A stretch of DNA of 64,000 bases from Enterovibrio norvegicus FF-33 (GCF_000286835.2 NZ_AJYD02000013.1:530308-594307), one strand, 5' to 3'; counted from the stretch's first letter, positions 1 through 10,264 are shown. Translations and numbers: made by a program. The notes: a model not told the origin generated them from the sequence alone.

Positions 1-118
1 TTTCAGGTTTTGGTCTATGATTTCAAACCTAGACTTCGCTGATTCATGGCGTGATAGAAATCTGCATATCTGCAGCGTTTCGGTATATTATTCCCCCTTT
101 CAATTTTCGAGAACCGCA

Positions 119-763
119 ATGACAACATTGGTTGAACTGCAAGACAGCTGGGATGGCATGCCTGCTACCTTTATTGAAGGTGCGCTGCTTGCAGCAAACC
201 TGTCTCCGGCACCCTTAGATCCTTGTGTATGGCTGCCTATCTTGCAAACAGGCGGTGTCGATGAAGACAATATAGAACCTCTCACTGCTGAGCAAAAACG
301 AAGCATCATGCTGCGCTTTGAGCAGCAGTACGTTGCGTTGATGAAGCATGAATATGCATTGCCTGATTCACTGTCTTTAGACGAAGCACGTAATGATGAG
401 CATCAAGCATTTGCTGAAGGCTTCCTTGCGGTCTGGCCTCACATTGAACCAGCATGGCGCGAAGTGACGGTGTCAGACGGCAGTCGTCGTATGCTGTCAG
501 CGTTGATGACTACCATGTTGTTTCTGCACGACGAAAAAGGAACACTGGCGCAAATGGAAGAAGCCGGTCTTGCTTCACTTCCTTCGCCAGAAAAATACTA
601 CCAGCAACTGCCACTGATGATTAACGAAGTCGCGCTTGCAGCTGACGAAGTTCAGCAAGGTTCAGGAGCACGTGCAGTTAACCCATATAAGTCTGTTGGA
701 CGTAACGACCCTTGCCCTTGTGGCAGTGGTAAAAAATTCAAGAAGTGTTGCGGCAACAAATGA
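119..763 (+). CDS. UPF0149-like protein with C-terminal SEC-C zinc motif
   Basis: The protein is 214 residues from the ATG at 119. The reading frame stays open to 17, but residues upstream of 119 do not resemble the family and 'MTTLVELQDSWDGMPATFIE' looks like a genuine UPF0149/YecA beginning. The last 25 residues carry the SEC-C signature NDPCPCGSGKKFKKCC, a small zinc-binding module also found at the C terminus of SecA and in YecA. The middle is acidic, alpha-helical and without membrane segments, so it should be cytoplasmic. Its stop overlaps the start of the next gene (ATGA), which implies translational coupling with the Nudix hydrolase. The SEC-C tail suggests contact with ribosomes or SecA-type partners; that is inference from the family. 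The molecular function is not known to me. Confidence 0.8.
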   Translation: MTTLVELQDSWDGMPATFIEGALLAANLSPAPLDPCVWLPILQTGGVDEDNIEPLTAEQKRSIMLRFEQQYVALMKHEYALPDSLSLDEARNDEHQAFAEGFLAVWPHIEPAWREVTVSDGSRRMLSALMTTMLFLHDEKGTLAQMEEAGLASLPSPEKYYQQLPLMINEVALAADEVQQGSGARAVNPYKSVGRNDPCPCGSGKKFKKCCGNK

Positions 764-1158
764 TGGAAGAAAGCGCGCCAATCCTTGTCGTTGCTGGCGT
801 GATCGCTGATGGTCAACGCGTATTGATCACTCAACGTTATGATCAAGATAGCGAAGCTGGTCTTTGGGAATTTCCCGGAGGAAAAGTCGAAGAGGGTGAA
901 ACAGACCAAGAAGCGCTGGCAAGGGAGCTGATTGAGGAGTTGAGTGTGGAGGTTAAGGTGGGCGATTTTCTGCTGGAAACCCTTCACCATTACCCGAACA
1001 AGTCGATTCTACTGCGTAGTTATTCTTGTGAAGTACTCAAAGGCGATGTGACGTTGCACTGTCATCAGGCCATGGCGTGGGTGTCACCAGAAGCACTTAG
1101 CCGCTATACGTTTAGTGGTGCAGATAAGCCGTTGGTGAGACAACTTCAGCAGCAGTAA
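760..1158 (+). CDS. Nudix hydrolase, MutT/NudG-like
   Basis: This is a small (132 aa) Nudix pyrophosphohydrolase. The Nudix box is complete at about residues 35-57: GGKVEEGETDQEALARELIE followed by E-L, giving the GX5EX7REUXEE pattern whose glutamates bind Mg2+. The preceding 'AGLWEFPGGK' and the C-terminal 'A-W-V-S-P-E-A-L' and 'ADKPLV' stretches match the MutT/NudG group, which cleans oxidised or noncanonical nucleoside triphosphates (8-oxo-dGTP, or CTP/5-hydroxy-CTP for NudG). Residues alone do not separate the two. The start at 760 overlaps the stop of the SEC-C gene as ATGA; a second ATG follows at 763. A hairpin just after the stop probably ends transcription. Confidence 0.85.
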   Translation: MMEESAPILVVAGVIADGQRVLITQRYDQDSEAGLWEFPGGKVEEGETDQEALARELIEELSVEVKVGDFLLETLHHYPNKSILLRSYSCEVLKGDVTLHCHQAMAWVSPEALSRYTFSGADKPLVRQLQQQ

Positions 1159-1187
1159 CGTTGAATGTCAGCTCAGAAGATTTAAAG

Positions 1188-1218
1188 AATAATCCCAGCG
1201 AAAAGCTGGGATTATTCT
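1188..1218. terminator. Bidirectional hairpin between the Nudix gene and dsbB
   Basis: A perfect 13-bp inverted repeat (arms GAATAATCCCAGC and GCTGGGATTATTC, loop GAAAA). It separates the convergent Nudix gene and dsbB. The T-tracts are short, so termination is inferred mostly from the stem and its position. Confidence 0.6.
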
Positions 1219-1250
1219 GATTGGTATAACTGCTTATTGCGCTGAATCCG

Positions 1251-1790
1251 TTAGAACAGACGGCGCTCACGGCGTTTCCCGAAGAATTGAGAAAGTATCA
1301 CGACAACAAACACCACCAATATCGCGGCAAAAATAATGACCAACCACTGAGGCATGGTTAATGTCATGAACTCCCAAACGATTTTGCTGCAATCACCACT
1401 GGCTTCAAACATCCACGGAACCCACTGATTCAGCGGCGCCCAAGAAGGGAAGGACACAAAGATATCGCACGTTGCACCAAACAGATCGTTTGGATCGGGG
1501 AATTGGTAACCGACGTGTTCAATCGACAACTTCAGACCCCATCCTGCTGAAATACCCCAAGCCGTTAGAGCCAACCAGCGAAACAGGCCGTTTTTTGGTG
1601 CAACAATGCCAATGAGACCAGCCCCAACAATACCCATCATGGCGACACGCTCATAAATACACATGACGCAGGGAGCAAGATTCATGATGTGCTGAAAATA
1701 GAGAGCACAGGCTTCAAATGCCAGCGCAGACAACATCAGCAGCAGCCACGCGCCACGCCCGCGAGATATTTCATTGAAGAAGGACAACAT
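1251..1790 (-). CDS. dsbB: Disulfide bond formation protein DsbB
   Basis: DsbB is the inner-membrane enzyme that reoxidises periplasmic DsbA and passes the electrons to quinone. The 179-aa product has four hydrophobic segments and both redox pairs. The first is the CxxC pair C41/C44 in 'APCVMCIYERV'. The second is C108 and C134 in the second periplasmic loop. Length and cysteine spacing match the Escherichia protein (176 aa). It lies downstream of nhaB on the same strand, the same neighbourhood as in enteric bacteria and vibrios, with an 86-bp gap that holds a weak hairpin (about 1821-1840). Expression may be partly independent of nhaB. Confidence 0.95.
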   Translation of the reverse strand: MLSFFNEISRGRGAWLLLMLSALAFEACALYFQHIMNLAPCVMCIYERVAMMGIVGAGLIGIVAPKNGLFRWLALTAWGISAGWGLKLSIEHVGYQFPDPNDLFGATCDIFVSFPSWAPLNQWVPWMFEASGDCSKIVWEFMTLTMPQWLVIIFAAILVVFVVVILSQFFGKRRERRLF

Positions 1791-1876
1791 AGGTTAAGAA
1801 TCCGTTTTAAAACACAAAGCCCCACGTGTTTGTGGGACGTTGGTATTCAAAGGTTTATTTGATTGAAATTCAATCT

Positions 1877-3457
1877 TTAATGACCAGTGCTTATTGCGCC
1901 TACCGCATCAACAGTGCCTAGCGAGATCCAACCCACATGGTCGAACCAATCGGTCATTGGTACTAAGAAAAACTCGATGCCCGCAAGGCCAACCAATCCC
2001 ATCACTACGGTGTACGGCAGTGCCATGTACACCATTTTGCCGTATGACAAGCGAAGTAACGGAGCCAGTGTTGATGTCAATAAGAACAAGAATGCCGCTT
2101 GACCATTTGGTGTTGCTACCGACGGCAAGTTAGTCCCTGTGTTGATAGCCACAGCCAACAGTTCAAACTGTTCGCGAGAAATCATGCCGTCCATCAGCGC
2201 AGCTTTCACTTCGTTAATATAAACGGTTCCCACGAATACATTATCTGACACCATAGAAAGCAAACCGTTCGCGATATAGAACATGGTTAGCTGTGAGCCA
2301 CCTTCCATTTCTAGTACGGCAGCAATAACTGGGGTAAAGAGTTCCTGATCAACGATGACAGCAACGACCGCAAAGAACACGGCAAGTAACGCGGTAAAGG
2401 GCAGCGCTTCTTCAAAGGCTTTACCGATGTGGTGCTCGTCAATAACGCCGGTGAAAGACGTCGCTAAAATGATAACGGTCAAACCGATAAGGCCAACTGC
2501 CGCAAGGTGCATAGCGAGTGCGATCACCAAGAAAACGGCGATTAGTGCTTGTGAAACAAGCTTGGCAACATCGATGTTGGTGCGTTTTGCGCGCTCGGCG
2601 GCATCAAATTCCAACAGAATGTTACGAACGTTTTCTGGCAGTTTTGTACCGTAATCAAATATGCGAAATTTCTCGACAAGAAAGCACGTTGCAAGACCAC
2701 ACACCAGAACGGGGAGGGTAACTGGCAACATACGGATGATGAATTCACCGAATTGCCACCCTGCTTTTTCTGCAATGATAAGGTTTTGCGGTTCGCCAAC
2801 CATGGTCATTACACCACCAAGTGCGGTACCGACACCGGCATGCATTAACAGGCTGCGCAGAAATGCGCGGTATTGTTCAAGGTCATCACGGCTCAAATCA
2901 TCGCCAAGGTGATCATCTGAGGTATGGTCATTATCCGGTGAACCACCCGATGCGACACGGTGATAAATAGAGTAAAAGCCGACGGCTACGCTGATAATAA
3001 CAGCAATAACAGTCAGGGCATCCAAGAACGCAGACAGTAGCGCAGCTGCTGCACAGAAAGCGAGAGATAGCAGGGACTTCGACCGAATACCAAGCAGTAT
3101 TTTGGTAAACATAAACAGCAGTAGCTGCTTCATGAAGTAGATGCCCGCGACCATGAAGATCAGAAGGAGTAGCACTTCAAAGTTGGCTACCAGTTCATGT
3201 TTTACTGTCTCGGCGCTTGTCATCCCTATGGCTACGGCTTCAATCGCCAGTAAACCACCGGGCTGAAGCGGGTAGCATTTCAAAGCCATCGCTAATGTGA
3301 AAATAAATTCAACAACCAGCAACCAACCAGCAACAAACGGGTCAATTGCGAAAACAATGGGGTTGATAATCAAAAACGCGATGATCGCCGCTTTGTACCA
3401 ATCGGGCGCTTTACCGAGAAAGTTCTTGATAAAAGCGTTCCTGAGCGTAATGGCCAT
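1877..3457 (-). CDS. nhaB: Na+/H+ antiporter NhaB
   Basis: NhaB exchanges internal Na+ (or Li+) for external protons, protecting the cell from sodium and helping pH control. The 526-aa product has the length of the family (about 513-530) and about a dozen hydrophobic segments. It starts '[20 protein letters not shown]', which is typical of NhaB. A hydrophilic Asp/His-rich loop near residues 175-195 connects two helices. The conserved stretches '[20 protein letters not shown]' and '[20 protein letters not shown]' line the ion path in the IT superfamily. The gene is divergent from fadR across a long intergenic region and is followed by dsbB on the same strand. The Shine-Dalgarno sequence is weak (AGAGAC). 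Confidence 0.97.
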   Translation of the reverse strand: MAITLRNAFIKNFLGKAPDWYKAAIIAFLIINPIVFAIDPFVAGWLLVVEFIFTLAMALKCYPLQPGGLLAIEAVAIGMTSAETVKHELVANFEVLLLLIFMVAGIYFMKQLLLFMFTKILLGIRSKSLLSLAFCAAAALLSAFLDALTVIAVIISVAVGFYSIYHRVASGGSPDNDHTSDDHLGDDLSRDDLEQYRAFLRSLLMHAGVGTALGGVMTMVGEPQNLIIAEKAGWQFGEFIIRMLPVTLPVLVCGLATCFLVEKFRIFDYGTKLPENVRNILLEFDAAERAKRTNIDVAKLVSQALIAVFLVIALAMHLAAVGLIGLTVIILATSFTGVIDEHHIGKAFEEALPFTALLAVFFAVVAVIVDQELFTPVIAAVLEMEGGSQLTMFYIANGLLSMVSDNVFVGTVYINEVKAALMDGMISREQFELLAVAINTGTNLPSVATPNGQAAFLFLLTSTLAPLLRLSYGKMVYMALPYTVVMGLVGLAGIEFFLVPMTDWFDHVGWISLGTVDAVGAISTGH

Positions 3458-3807
3458 GTTTTTGTCTCTGTTCTTATAGAAAAAGCAAATATTCTTGGGG
3501 GCTTGAAATGAAGGTGTAAATGAGCAGTTGCATTGGGTGATGGTTAGGTAACTTTTTCCGTTTTTGTGGGTGACATGAAGTCAAACAACAAAATAATGAT
3601 TACTCGGTAAAAAATACTATTGAAACCCATCGCATAGGCAAACTCGGAGCACACAATACAGCGACTTTCCAAACAGTCAACAATCCTTTGCATGTTAATT
3701 AAATTACTGGAGTATGTTACGAAAAAACGCGACGCGACCCCGTATGGCTTGAAATATTTGGTAACATTTTGGCGCGATTATTTTATGCGTGAGTCCGGTT
3801 GTATACA

Positions 3808-3821
3808 GTGATGCGGATCAA
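3808..3821. promoter_or_regulatory. FNR/CRP-family palindrome
   Basis: The sequence GTGATGCGGATCAA matches the FNR consensus TTGATNNNNATCAA at 9 of 10 specified bases. It lies 350 bp upstream of nhaB and 316 bp upstream of fadR, so its target is unclear. Confidence 0.4.
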
Positions 3822-4075
3822 GATTAATCAGTACTTTGCGGATAAGCGCGCATTTAATCAGTTGTTTAGACAACATAGATACAAAGAGACAACAACAATG
3901 AAAGAAAACCTATAACAAACACGTCATGTGGGCACTGCAAATAGTCTTATACCAACCCAGATTGGTGCATTTGCCCGACCCCCTTATGGAATGTGGTTAA
4001 CTGTGATGTATGCCGTCAATTCGCAGCCAAAAGCGCGAAAACGACAACATTGATAGGTTTCTAGGTTGTGACCAT

Positions 4076-4092
4076 CAGTGGTATGATGAGTT
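4076..4092 (+). promoter_or_regulatory. Possible degenerate FadR site before fadR
   Basis: CAGTGGTATGATGAGTT keeps the TGGT..GA core of the FadR operator (AACTGGTCNGACCNGTT) and the GTT end, but misses several positions. It is about 40 bp upstream of the fadR start, where autoregulation could act. This is a weak match. Confidence 0.25.
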
Positions 4093-4130
4093 ATTAATCA
4101 AGATAAGAAGCAACTTGGAAACAACAACAA

Positions 4131-4982
4131 ATGGTTATTAAGGCGGACAGTCCGGCAACGTTTGCTGAGAAATATATTATCGAGAGCATTTGGAATAATC
4201 ATTTTCCGCAAGGCTCAATTCTTCCCGCAGAGCGCGAGCTGTCAGAGCTGATTGGCGTTACCCGAACCACACTTCGTGAAGTACTTCAGCGTTTGGCCCG
4301 TGATGGTTGGTTGACGATTCAACACGGTAAACCGACGCGTGTTAATGACTACATGAACACATCTGGCTTAAGCATCTTGGATACCTTGGTGACTCTTGAA
4401 GGTGAAGATGTTCATGGTGTGCTAGAAAACCTCCTGTCAGCACGTACCGACATCAGCGGCGTTTACATGCGCTATGCGGTGAAAAGTGATTCCGAGGCAT
4501 GCACAGCGTTAGTTGAAAAGGTGATTAGCCGCTGTGAAGCGTTGCTAGCGAGCGAGAGCTTTGCAAGCTTTGTTGAAACGGTGGAAGAAAAAGCCGCCAT
4601 TCAACAAGACGTGAAAAAAATCTTCGACTCCTTCGGTAAAGTTGACACCGAAGTCTGTGAAGCAGTCTGCCGTGGTCGTGCATTTAACTATTTTGACTAC
4701 ATGTTGTTCCAAGGCATGGCGCAGCTTTCTGGCAACAAAGTGTACGTACTCACGATGAATGGTATGCGTAAGATTTACTCGCGCGTTGGTGGTTACTACT
4801 TCATGGACAAGCGTGCTTGCGAACTTGCCCTTCAGTTTTACCGTGATCTGCTGAGTATCACCGTTGAAGGTCGTCATGGCGATGTTGCTGAACGCATCAA
4901 ACAATATGGCCGCGAAAGTGGCGCGATGTGGTTCGTTAACCGCGATACCATTGCGAAACTGATGGAGCAAGAAGAGGCGTAA
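4131..4982 (+). CDS. fadR: Fatty acid metabolism regulator FadR (long, Vibrio-type)
   Basis: FadR is a GntR-family regulator. It represses fatty-acid degradation and transport genes, activates unsaturated fatty-acid synthesis genes, and leaves DNA when long-chain acyl-CoA binds. The N-terminal winged helix (residues 1-75) is nearly identical to the Escherichia protein, including 'PAERELSELIGVTRTTLREV' and 'LARDGWLTIQHGKPTRVND'. The C-terminal acyl-CoA-binding helical domain ends in 'YGRESGAMW'. At 283 aa it is about 40 residues longer than the enteric FadR (239 aa). The extra segment lies around residues 138-178 (ESFASFVETVEEKAA and onward), as is known for vibrios, where it alters ligand binding. 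A strong terminator follows. Likely targets in this window are fadL-volA. Confidence 0.97.
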   Translation: MVIKADSPATFAEKYIIESIWNNHFPQGSILPAERELSELIGVTRTTLREVLQRLARDGWLTIQHGKPTRVNDYMNTSGLSILDTLVTLEGEDVHGVLENLLSARTDISGVYMRYAVKSDSEACTALVEKVISRCEALLASESFASFVETVEEKAAIQQDVKKIFDSFGKVDTEVCEAVCRGRAFNYFDYMLFQGMAQLSGNKVYVLTMNGMRKIYSRVGGYYFMDKRACELALQFYRDLLSITVEGRHGDVAERIKQYGRESGAMWFVNRDTIAKLMEQEEA

Positions 4983-5020
4983 CACGCCGAATTCAGCGTC
5001 CAATTTCGAGTGAAAGAATC

Positions 5021-5049
5021 AAAAAAACCGCCGAACTGGCGGTTTTTTA
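5021..5049. terminator. Bidirectional terminator between fadR and ycgB
   Basis: The stem ACCGCC/GGCGGT with loop GAACT is flanked by A7 on the left and TTTTTTATTTT on the right, so it can end both fadR (+) and the ycgB operon (-). Confidence 0.85.
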
Positions 5050-5090
5050 TTTTGTTGAGAATATCGGAGTCGTTAGCGCCTATTTTGGGC

Positions 5091-6635
5091 TTAGCTTCCC
5101 GGAATGAAATCAGGATCAAACTGTGGTCTTTTCGGGCACGTTGCGATGATTTTACCTTTTCCGTCTGCCAACTCTTCCTCAAGCACCACTTCAAAACCCC
5201 ATAGACGGTGCACGTGCTTTAATACTTCCTCATGTGAGTTACCGAGAGGGATTCTATTGTGAGGCACGTAGCGCAGCGTTAGTGCGCGATTTCCGCGTAA
5301 ATCCACATCCCATACCTGAATGTTAGGTTCGTGATTGCTGAGGTTGTATTGCGCAGACAGTTTCTCGCGTAGTTGTCTATAGCCTTCCTCGTTGTGAATG
5401 CTGGTCACTTCAATGAAATTCTGTCTGTCATCATCGTTGACGGAGAAAAACTTCATGTCGCGCATCACTTTGGGTGATAGGAACTGACTGATGAAGCTTT
5501 CGTCCTTAAAGTTATGCATGGCGAAGTGCATGGTTTCTAGCCATTCAGAACCTGCAATTTCAGGGAACCAATATTTGTCTTCTTCTGTGGGCTCTTCACA
5601 GATACGGCGAATGTCTTTGAACATGGCGAAGCCAAGTGCATACGGGTTAATACCGTTGTAGTAGTTACTGTTGTAAGGCGGTTGTGCCACCACGTTTGTG
5701 TGGCTGTGAAGAAATTCCATGATAAAGCGATCGGAGACCAAGCCTTCATCATAGAGATGATTCAATATGGTGTAGTGCCAGTAAGTTGCCCACCCTTCAT
5801 TCATGACCTGCGTTTGTTTTTGCGGGTAGAAATATTGGCTAACTTTACGCACGATACGCACAATTTCACGTTGCCACGGCTCAAGCAGAGGCGAGTGCTT
5901 TTCAAAGAAATAGAGGATGTTCTCTTGTGGCTCGGACGGAAAGCGATCTACGGTTTTCTCGAGCACTTTCTCGCTGATCGGAATCGTTCGCCAAAGGGCA
6001 TTCACTTGCGTTTGCAAGTAATCTTCACGCGCTTTTTGGCGGGCTTTTTCTTCTGCCATTGAGATTTTTTGAGGGCGCTTATAGCGATCGACGCCATAAT
6101 TCATCAACGCATGGCAGGAGTCGAGGAGTTTTTCAACATCATCCACACCGTATTTTTCTTCGCACTCACTGATGTACTTTTTGGCAAACAACAAGTAATC
6201 AATGATAGAACCTGCATCCGTCCAAGTTTGGAACAGATAGTTACCTTTGAAGAATGAGTTATGGCCATAACAGGCATGTGCCATAACCAAGGCCTGCATG
6301 GTGATGGTGTTTTCTTCCATCAAATATGCAATACAAGGGTCTGAGTTGATCACTATCTCGTAAGCCAAACCCATGTGACCATGTTTATAACCGCGTTCTG
6401 TTTCGATGAATTTTTTACCAAATGACCAATGGCTGTAGTTAATTGGCATGCCCACACTTGAGTACGCATCCATCATTTGTTCGGCAGTGATGATTTCTAT
6501 CTGGTTGACGTAGGTGTCTAACTTGTAGTGTTCAGCCACCCGTTTGATTTCTGTGTGATATTGGTCCAGCAGATCAAATGTCCAGTCTGGACCATCGCTG
6601 AGTGTCTTCTTTTTGTTTTTAGCTGCGACTGCCAT
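5091..6635 (-). CDS. ycgB: SpoVR family protein YcgB
   Basis: The product is 514 aa and matches the SpoVR/YcgB family over its length, for example 'DGPDWTFDLLDQYHTEIKRV', 'MAHACYGHNSFFKGNYLF' and 'MNEGWATYWHYTILNHLYDE'. The last has an HExxH-like look without the full metal site. The protein is soluble. The biochemical role is not established. In enterobacteria the gene responds to stationary phase and stress, and its partners are the PrkA kinase and the VWA protein encoded just upstream. It is the third gene of a minus-strand operon yeaG-yeaH-ycgB with a 46-bp gap before it. A strong AAGGAGG ribosome site fixes the start. Confidence 0.93.
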   Translation of the reverse strand: MAVAAKNKKKTLSDGPDWTFDLLDQYHTEIKRVAEHYKLDTYVNQIEIITAEQMMDAYSSVGMPINYSHWSFGKKFIETERGYKHGHMGLAYEIVINSDPCIAYLMEENTITMQALVMAHACYGHNSFFKGNYLFQTWTDAGSIIDYLLFAKKYISECEEKYGVDDVEKLLDSCHALMNYGVDRYKRPQKISMAEEKARQKAREDYLQTQVNALWRTIPISEKVLEKTVDRFPSEPQENILYFFEKHSPLLEPWQREIVRIVRKVSQYFYPQKQTQVMNEGWATYWHYTILNHLYDEGLVSDRFIMEFLHSHTNVVAQPPYNSNYYNGINPYALGFAMFKDIRRICEEPTEEDKYWFPEIAGSEWLETMHFAMHNFKDESFISQFLSPKVMRDMKFFSVNDDDRQNFIEVTSIHNEEGYRQLREKLSAQYNLSNHEPNIQVWDVDLRGNRALTLRYVPHNRIPLGNSHEEVLKHVHRLWGFEVVLEEELADGKGKIIATCPKRPQFDPDFIPGS

Positions 6636-6681
6636 GGAAGTCCTCCTTGGATCTCAAACTGAAAGAGAAGAGAGGTAAGCG

Positions 6682-7953
6682 TTAACTTACCTGTTTCTTA
6701 AATAGCTCCCGGAAGACGGGGAAAATGTCGTCTGCAGTGCGAATGTTTTGCATGGCGAAATTCTCGTAAGTTTCGTTCAGAGCTTCATATTCACGCCACA
6801 AGGTTTGGTGTGCACGACGTGTAATTTCGATATAGGCGTAATACCGCGTGACAGGAAGCAGTTGCGTTTGCAATAACTCGCGACAACCTGGTGAATCGTC
6901 AGCCCAGTTATCTCCATCTGAAGCTTGTGCGGCATACACATTCCATTCATTGGATGGGTAACGTTCTTTCACAATATCGTTCATCAAACGCAGTGCACTT
7001 GAAACAATAGTGCCACCGGTTTCTTGAGAGTAGAAAAACTCATGCTCGTCTACTTCTTTTGCTTGTGTGTGGTGGCGAATAAATACCACTTCCACGTTTT
7101 TGTAGGTACGTGTGAGAAAGAGATAAAGCAATATGTAGAATCGCTTGGCAATATCTTTGGTTGCTTGATCCATTGAGCCAGACACATCCATCAAACAGAA
7201 CATAACGGCTTGGCTGCTGGGCTGTGGTCGCTTCTCGTAATTTTTAAACCTAAGGTCAAACGTATCGATGAATGGAACCGCTGCAATTTTGCCTTTGAGT
7301 GCGTCGATTTCTTCTTGAATACGCGTTTCTTCCAACGGTTGAGCCGGCTCTGTGTGTTGCAGTGCTTCGAGCTCTGCTTCAAGTTCGCGTAGTTGCCTGC
7401 GTTTTCCTGCACTCATTGCTGTACGGCGTGCAAGAGAGTTCTGCAACGAGCGCACAATGGCGATGTTGGCAGGTACGCCACTGGATTTAAAACCAGAGCG
7501 GTGTGATTTGTATTCCACCAGTTGCGTCATCTGATTTTTCTTCAAATTCGGCAACTCAAGATCTTCAAATAAGAGGTCTAGATATTCGTCTTTAGAGATT
7601 TGAAATACAAAATCGTCCTGACCTTCGCCATCAGGGCTTGCTTGCCCTTCACCAGCGCCGCCACCTCCGCCACCACCAGGTGGGCGTTCGATGCGGTCGC
7701 CAGGGATAAATTGGTCGTTGCCAGGGTGGACAGCATCACGCTGTCCCCCTTTGCCTTGTCGGAAAGTTGGCTCTCGGATGTCACGAGAAGGGATAGTGAT
7801 GCTCTCACCACTGTCCACATCAGTGATTGAGCGTTGATTAACGGCATCAGCAATCGACTCTTTGATTTGTCGCTTGTGACGCCTTAAAAAACGCTGGCGA
7901 TTCACTGTACTCTTGTTCTTTCCGTTGAGCCTTCGATCAATGAAATGCCCCAT
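6682..7953 (-). CDS. yeaH: UPF0229 VWA-domain protein YeaH
   Basis: The 423-aa product is a UPF0229/DUF444 protein. Its C-terminal half has a von Willebrand A-like fold with the metal-site sequence [12 protein letters not shown] at about residue 250. The N-terminal half is basic and then low-complexity, with a glycine run ([14 protein letters not shown]) near residue 95. It lies 37 bp after yeaG and 46 bp before ycgB. Family knowledge: YeaH acts with the serine kinase YeaG in adaptation to nitrogen starvation and stationary phase in E. coli. The exact activity is unknown. It is probably a scaffold or client that binds through its metal site. Confidence 0.94.
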   Translation of the reverse strand: MGHFIDRRLNGKNKSTVNRQRFLRRHKRQIKESIADAVNQRSITDVDSGESITIPSRDIREPTFRQGKGGQRDAVHPGNDQFIPGDRIERPPGGGGGGGAGEGQASPDGEGQDDFVFQISKDEYLDLLFEDLELPNLKKNQMTQLVEYKSHRSGFKSSGVPANIAIVRSLQNSLARRTAMSAGKRRQLRELEAELEALQHTEPAQPLEETRIQEEIDALKGKIAAVPFIDTFDLRFKNYEKRPQPSSQAVMFCLMDVSGSMDQATKDIAKRFYILLYLFLTRTYKNVEVVFIRHHTQAKEVDEHEFFYSQETGGTIVSSALRLMNDIVKERYPSNEWNVYAAQASDGDNWADDSPGCRELLQTQLLPVTRYYAYIEITRRAHQTLWREYEALNETYENFAMQNIRTADDIFPVFRELFKKQVS

Positions 7954-7990
7954 AAGCCCCCCGTATTTCGTTACTTCACTGTCAGCCTGA

Positions 7991-9925
7991 TTACGAAGAT
8001 TTGCGCACGCGCAGGTACCATTCAGACAAGAGTCGTACTTGTTTGCGGGTATACCCTTTTTCCATCATGCGAGCCACAAAGTCGTCGTGTTTCTTCTGCT
8101 CTTCGTTTGAGGTTTTCGCATTGAAGGAAATGACCGGGAGCAGCTCTTCCGTGTTGGAGAACATTTTCTTCTCGATAACGGTACGAAGCTTCTCGTAGCT
8201 GGTCCATCCTGGGTTCCTACCTTCGTTATTCGCGCGAGCACGAAGGACGAAGTTAACGATTTCATTTCGGAAATCTTTTGGATTACTGATGCCCGCGGGT
8301 TTTTCGATTTTTTCCAATTCGCTGTTGAGCGCAGAGCGATCGAACAACTGACCAGTATCAGGGTCACGATACTCCTGATCTTGAATCCAGAAGTCTGCAT
8401 AGGTGACATATCGGTCAAAAATGTTTTGGCCGTATTCTGAGTAAGACTCAAGGTAGGCAGTCTGGATCTCCTTGCCGATGAATTCGACATATTTAGGGAT
8501 CAGATATCCTTTGAGGTGCTCCAGGTACTTCTCAGCAATATCTTGCGGGAATTGCTCACGTTCAATTTGCTGTTCCAGTACGTAGAACAGATGAACGGGG
8601 TTCGCTGCAACTTCAGAATGGTCAAAGTTAAAGACGCGAGAAAGGATCTTAAACGCGAATCGCGTCGATAGACCATTCATGCCTTCGTCTACGCCAGCAT
8701 AGTCACGATACTCTTGATAAGACTTGGCTTTTGGATCTGTGTCTTTCAGTGTCTCGCCATCATAAACACGCATTTTCGAGAAGATGCTGGAGTTTTCTGG
8801 CTCTTTCAAGCGTGAGAGAACAGTGAATCTAGCCAGGATATCCAGTGTGCTCGGTGAACACGGTGCCGCTGACAACTCACTGTTTTGCAGTAGTTTGTCG
8901 TAGATCTTCATTTCTTCCGATACGCGTAAGCAATATGGCACTTTCACGATGTAAACACGGTCAAGGAAGGCTTCATTGTTTTTGTTGTTACGGAATGTCT
9001 GCCACTCAGATTCATTGGAGTGAGCGAGGATCATGCCGTCAAATGGCAATGCAGAAAGGCCTTCAGTACCGTTGTAGTTGCCCTCTTGCGTGGCAGTTAG
9101 GAGCGGGTGAAGCACTTTAATCGGTGCTTTAAACATCTCTACGAATTCCATTAAGCCTTGGTTGGCTTTACACAATGCACCGGAATAACTGTATGCATCG
9201 GGGTCATCTTGAGAGAAATGTTCAAGTTGGCGGATGTCCACTTTACCAACCAGTGATGAAATGTCTTGGTTGTTCTCATCACCGGGTTCCGTTTTCGCGA
9301 TGCCGACTTGGTCGAGAATTGATGGACGAACCTTTACCACTCTAAACTTGCTGATGTCACCGCCAAATTCGTGCAGGCGCTTTGCAGCCCAAGGCGACAT
9401 GATAGAGCGCAGGCAACGTTGTGATATGCCATACTCACTTTCGAGTAATGCCCCATCTTCGACAACATCGAATAAACAGAACGGGTGGTCATTGACCGGG
9501 CTACGCTCGCCATTTGCGGTCAATATATAGATAGGTACTTTCTGCATCAGGCTTTTTAGTTTTTCTGCCAGTGATGATTTACCACCGCCGACAGGGCCTA
9601 ACAGATACAGGATCTGCTTGCGTTCTTCTAGCCCTTGGGCTGCGTGTTTGAGGTAGGAGACGATTTGTTCAATCGCTTCTTCCATCCCGTAGAAATCTTC
9701 GAATGTTTTATATCGAGAGATGATGCGGTTAGAGAAAAGTCTGCTCAAACGAGGATCGTGAGCGGTATCGATCATTTCTGGCTCGCCAATGGCCGTTAAC
9801 AAACGCTCTGCCGCATTGGAATAGACACCGCGATCTTCCCGGCAAAGGTCCAGAAACTCGTGAAGGCTCAGCTCTTCGTCTTTAGATTCTTCGTATCGCT
9901 GACGATAGTGGTCGAAAATACTCAT
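7991..9925 (-). CDS. yeaG: PrkA-type serine protein kinase YeaG
   Basis: YeaG/PrkA joins an N-terminal AAA+ ATPase module to a C-terminal kinase-like domain; it phosphorylates proteins on serine and acts in stress survival. The 644-aa length equals that of the E. coli protein. The Walker A motif '[16 protein letters not shown]' lies at about residues 107-122. The protein starts [20 protein letters not shown], a family hallmark. It is the first gene of the yeaG-yeaH-ycgB operon. The 396-bp gap upstream should hold the promoter. In E. coli yeaGH depends on RpoS and nitrogen control; I could not identify a clear sigma-54 or sigma-S site here. Confidence 0.96.
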   Translation of the reverse strand: MSIFDHYRQRYEESKDEELSLHEFLDLCREDRGVYSNAAERLLTAIGEPEMIDTAHDPRLSRLFSNRIISRYKTFEDFYGMEEAIEQIVSYLKHAAQGLEERKQILYLLGPVGGGKSSLAEKLKSLMQKVPIYILTANGERSPVNDHPFCLFDVVEDGALLESEYGISQRCLRSIMSPWAAKRLHEFGGDISKFRVVKVRPSILDQVGIAKTEPGDENNQDISSLVGKVDIRQLEHFSQDDPDAYSYSGALCKANQGLMEFVEMFKAPIKVLHPLLTATQEGNYNGTEGLSALPFDGMILAHSNESEWQTFRNNKNNEAFLDRVYIVKVPYCLRVSEEMKIYDKLLQNSELSAAPCSPSTLDILARFTVLSRLKEPENSSIFSKMRVYDGETLKDTDPKAKSYQEYRDYAGVDEGMNGLSTRFAFKILSRVFNFDHSEVAANPVHLFYVLEQQIEREQFPQDIAEKYLEHLKGYLIPKYVEFIGKEIQTAYLESYSEYGQNIFDRYVTYADFWIQDQEYRDPDTGQLFDRSALNSELEKIEKPAGISNPKDFRNEIVNFVLRARANNEGRNPGWTSYEKLRTVIEKKMFSNTEELLPVISFNAKTSNEEQKKHDDFVARMMEKGYTRKQVRLLSEWYLRVRKSS

Positions 9926-10264
9926 GGTCCTGCCCCCTAAATCTTGCTGTTATCAATAAGAAAGGATATTGGCGCAGTCGCTTTCATATCCTCACCTTTT
10001 TAAGACTAGTAGCAACTGATCAATTTGCTTGGTTGAATTACTTGTTTTTTCGATATTTTTCCCTTTTGTGATAAGGCTTTGTATTCAGACTGTAACTTTC
10101 TTATAGCGATGAACTTTTCATTACAGAGTGAATCACGCTTTGGATTGAAACATCAAAGGATGTCTACCTAAGCGAGCTTAGTATTTAGGGATAACTGACT
10201 TCATTGCGTTCAATATGCGCTGGGATTTGATGGGAGGAGGGGGTAGTCGCTGGGGCCATGGAGG
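9926..10264. other. Upstream region of the yeaG operon
   Basis: About 340 bp with no gene. It should contain the yeaG promoter on the minus strand. A polypurine ribosome site (AGGGGGCAGGA) precedes yeaG. I found no confident operator. Confidence 0.5.

Larger units (their letters stand above)
3458..4130. other. nhaB/fadR divergent intergenic region (673 bp)
   Basis: No convincing gene is visible. It should hold promoters for both nhaB and fadR. Within it I see an FNR-like palindrome (3808-3821), a degenerate FadR-like site just before fadR (4076-4092), and a short ORF at 3811-3915 (about 34 aa, ending MKENL) with no good ribosome site. The sequence is AT-rich with several short oligo-A and oligo-T runs. 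Confidence 0.5.
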
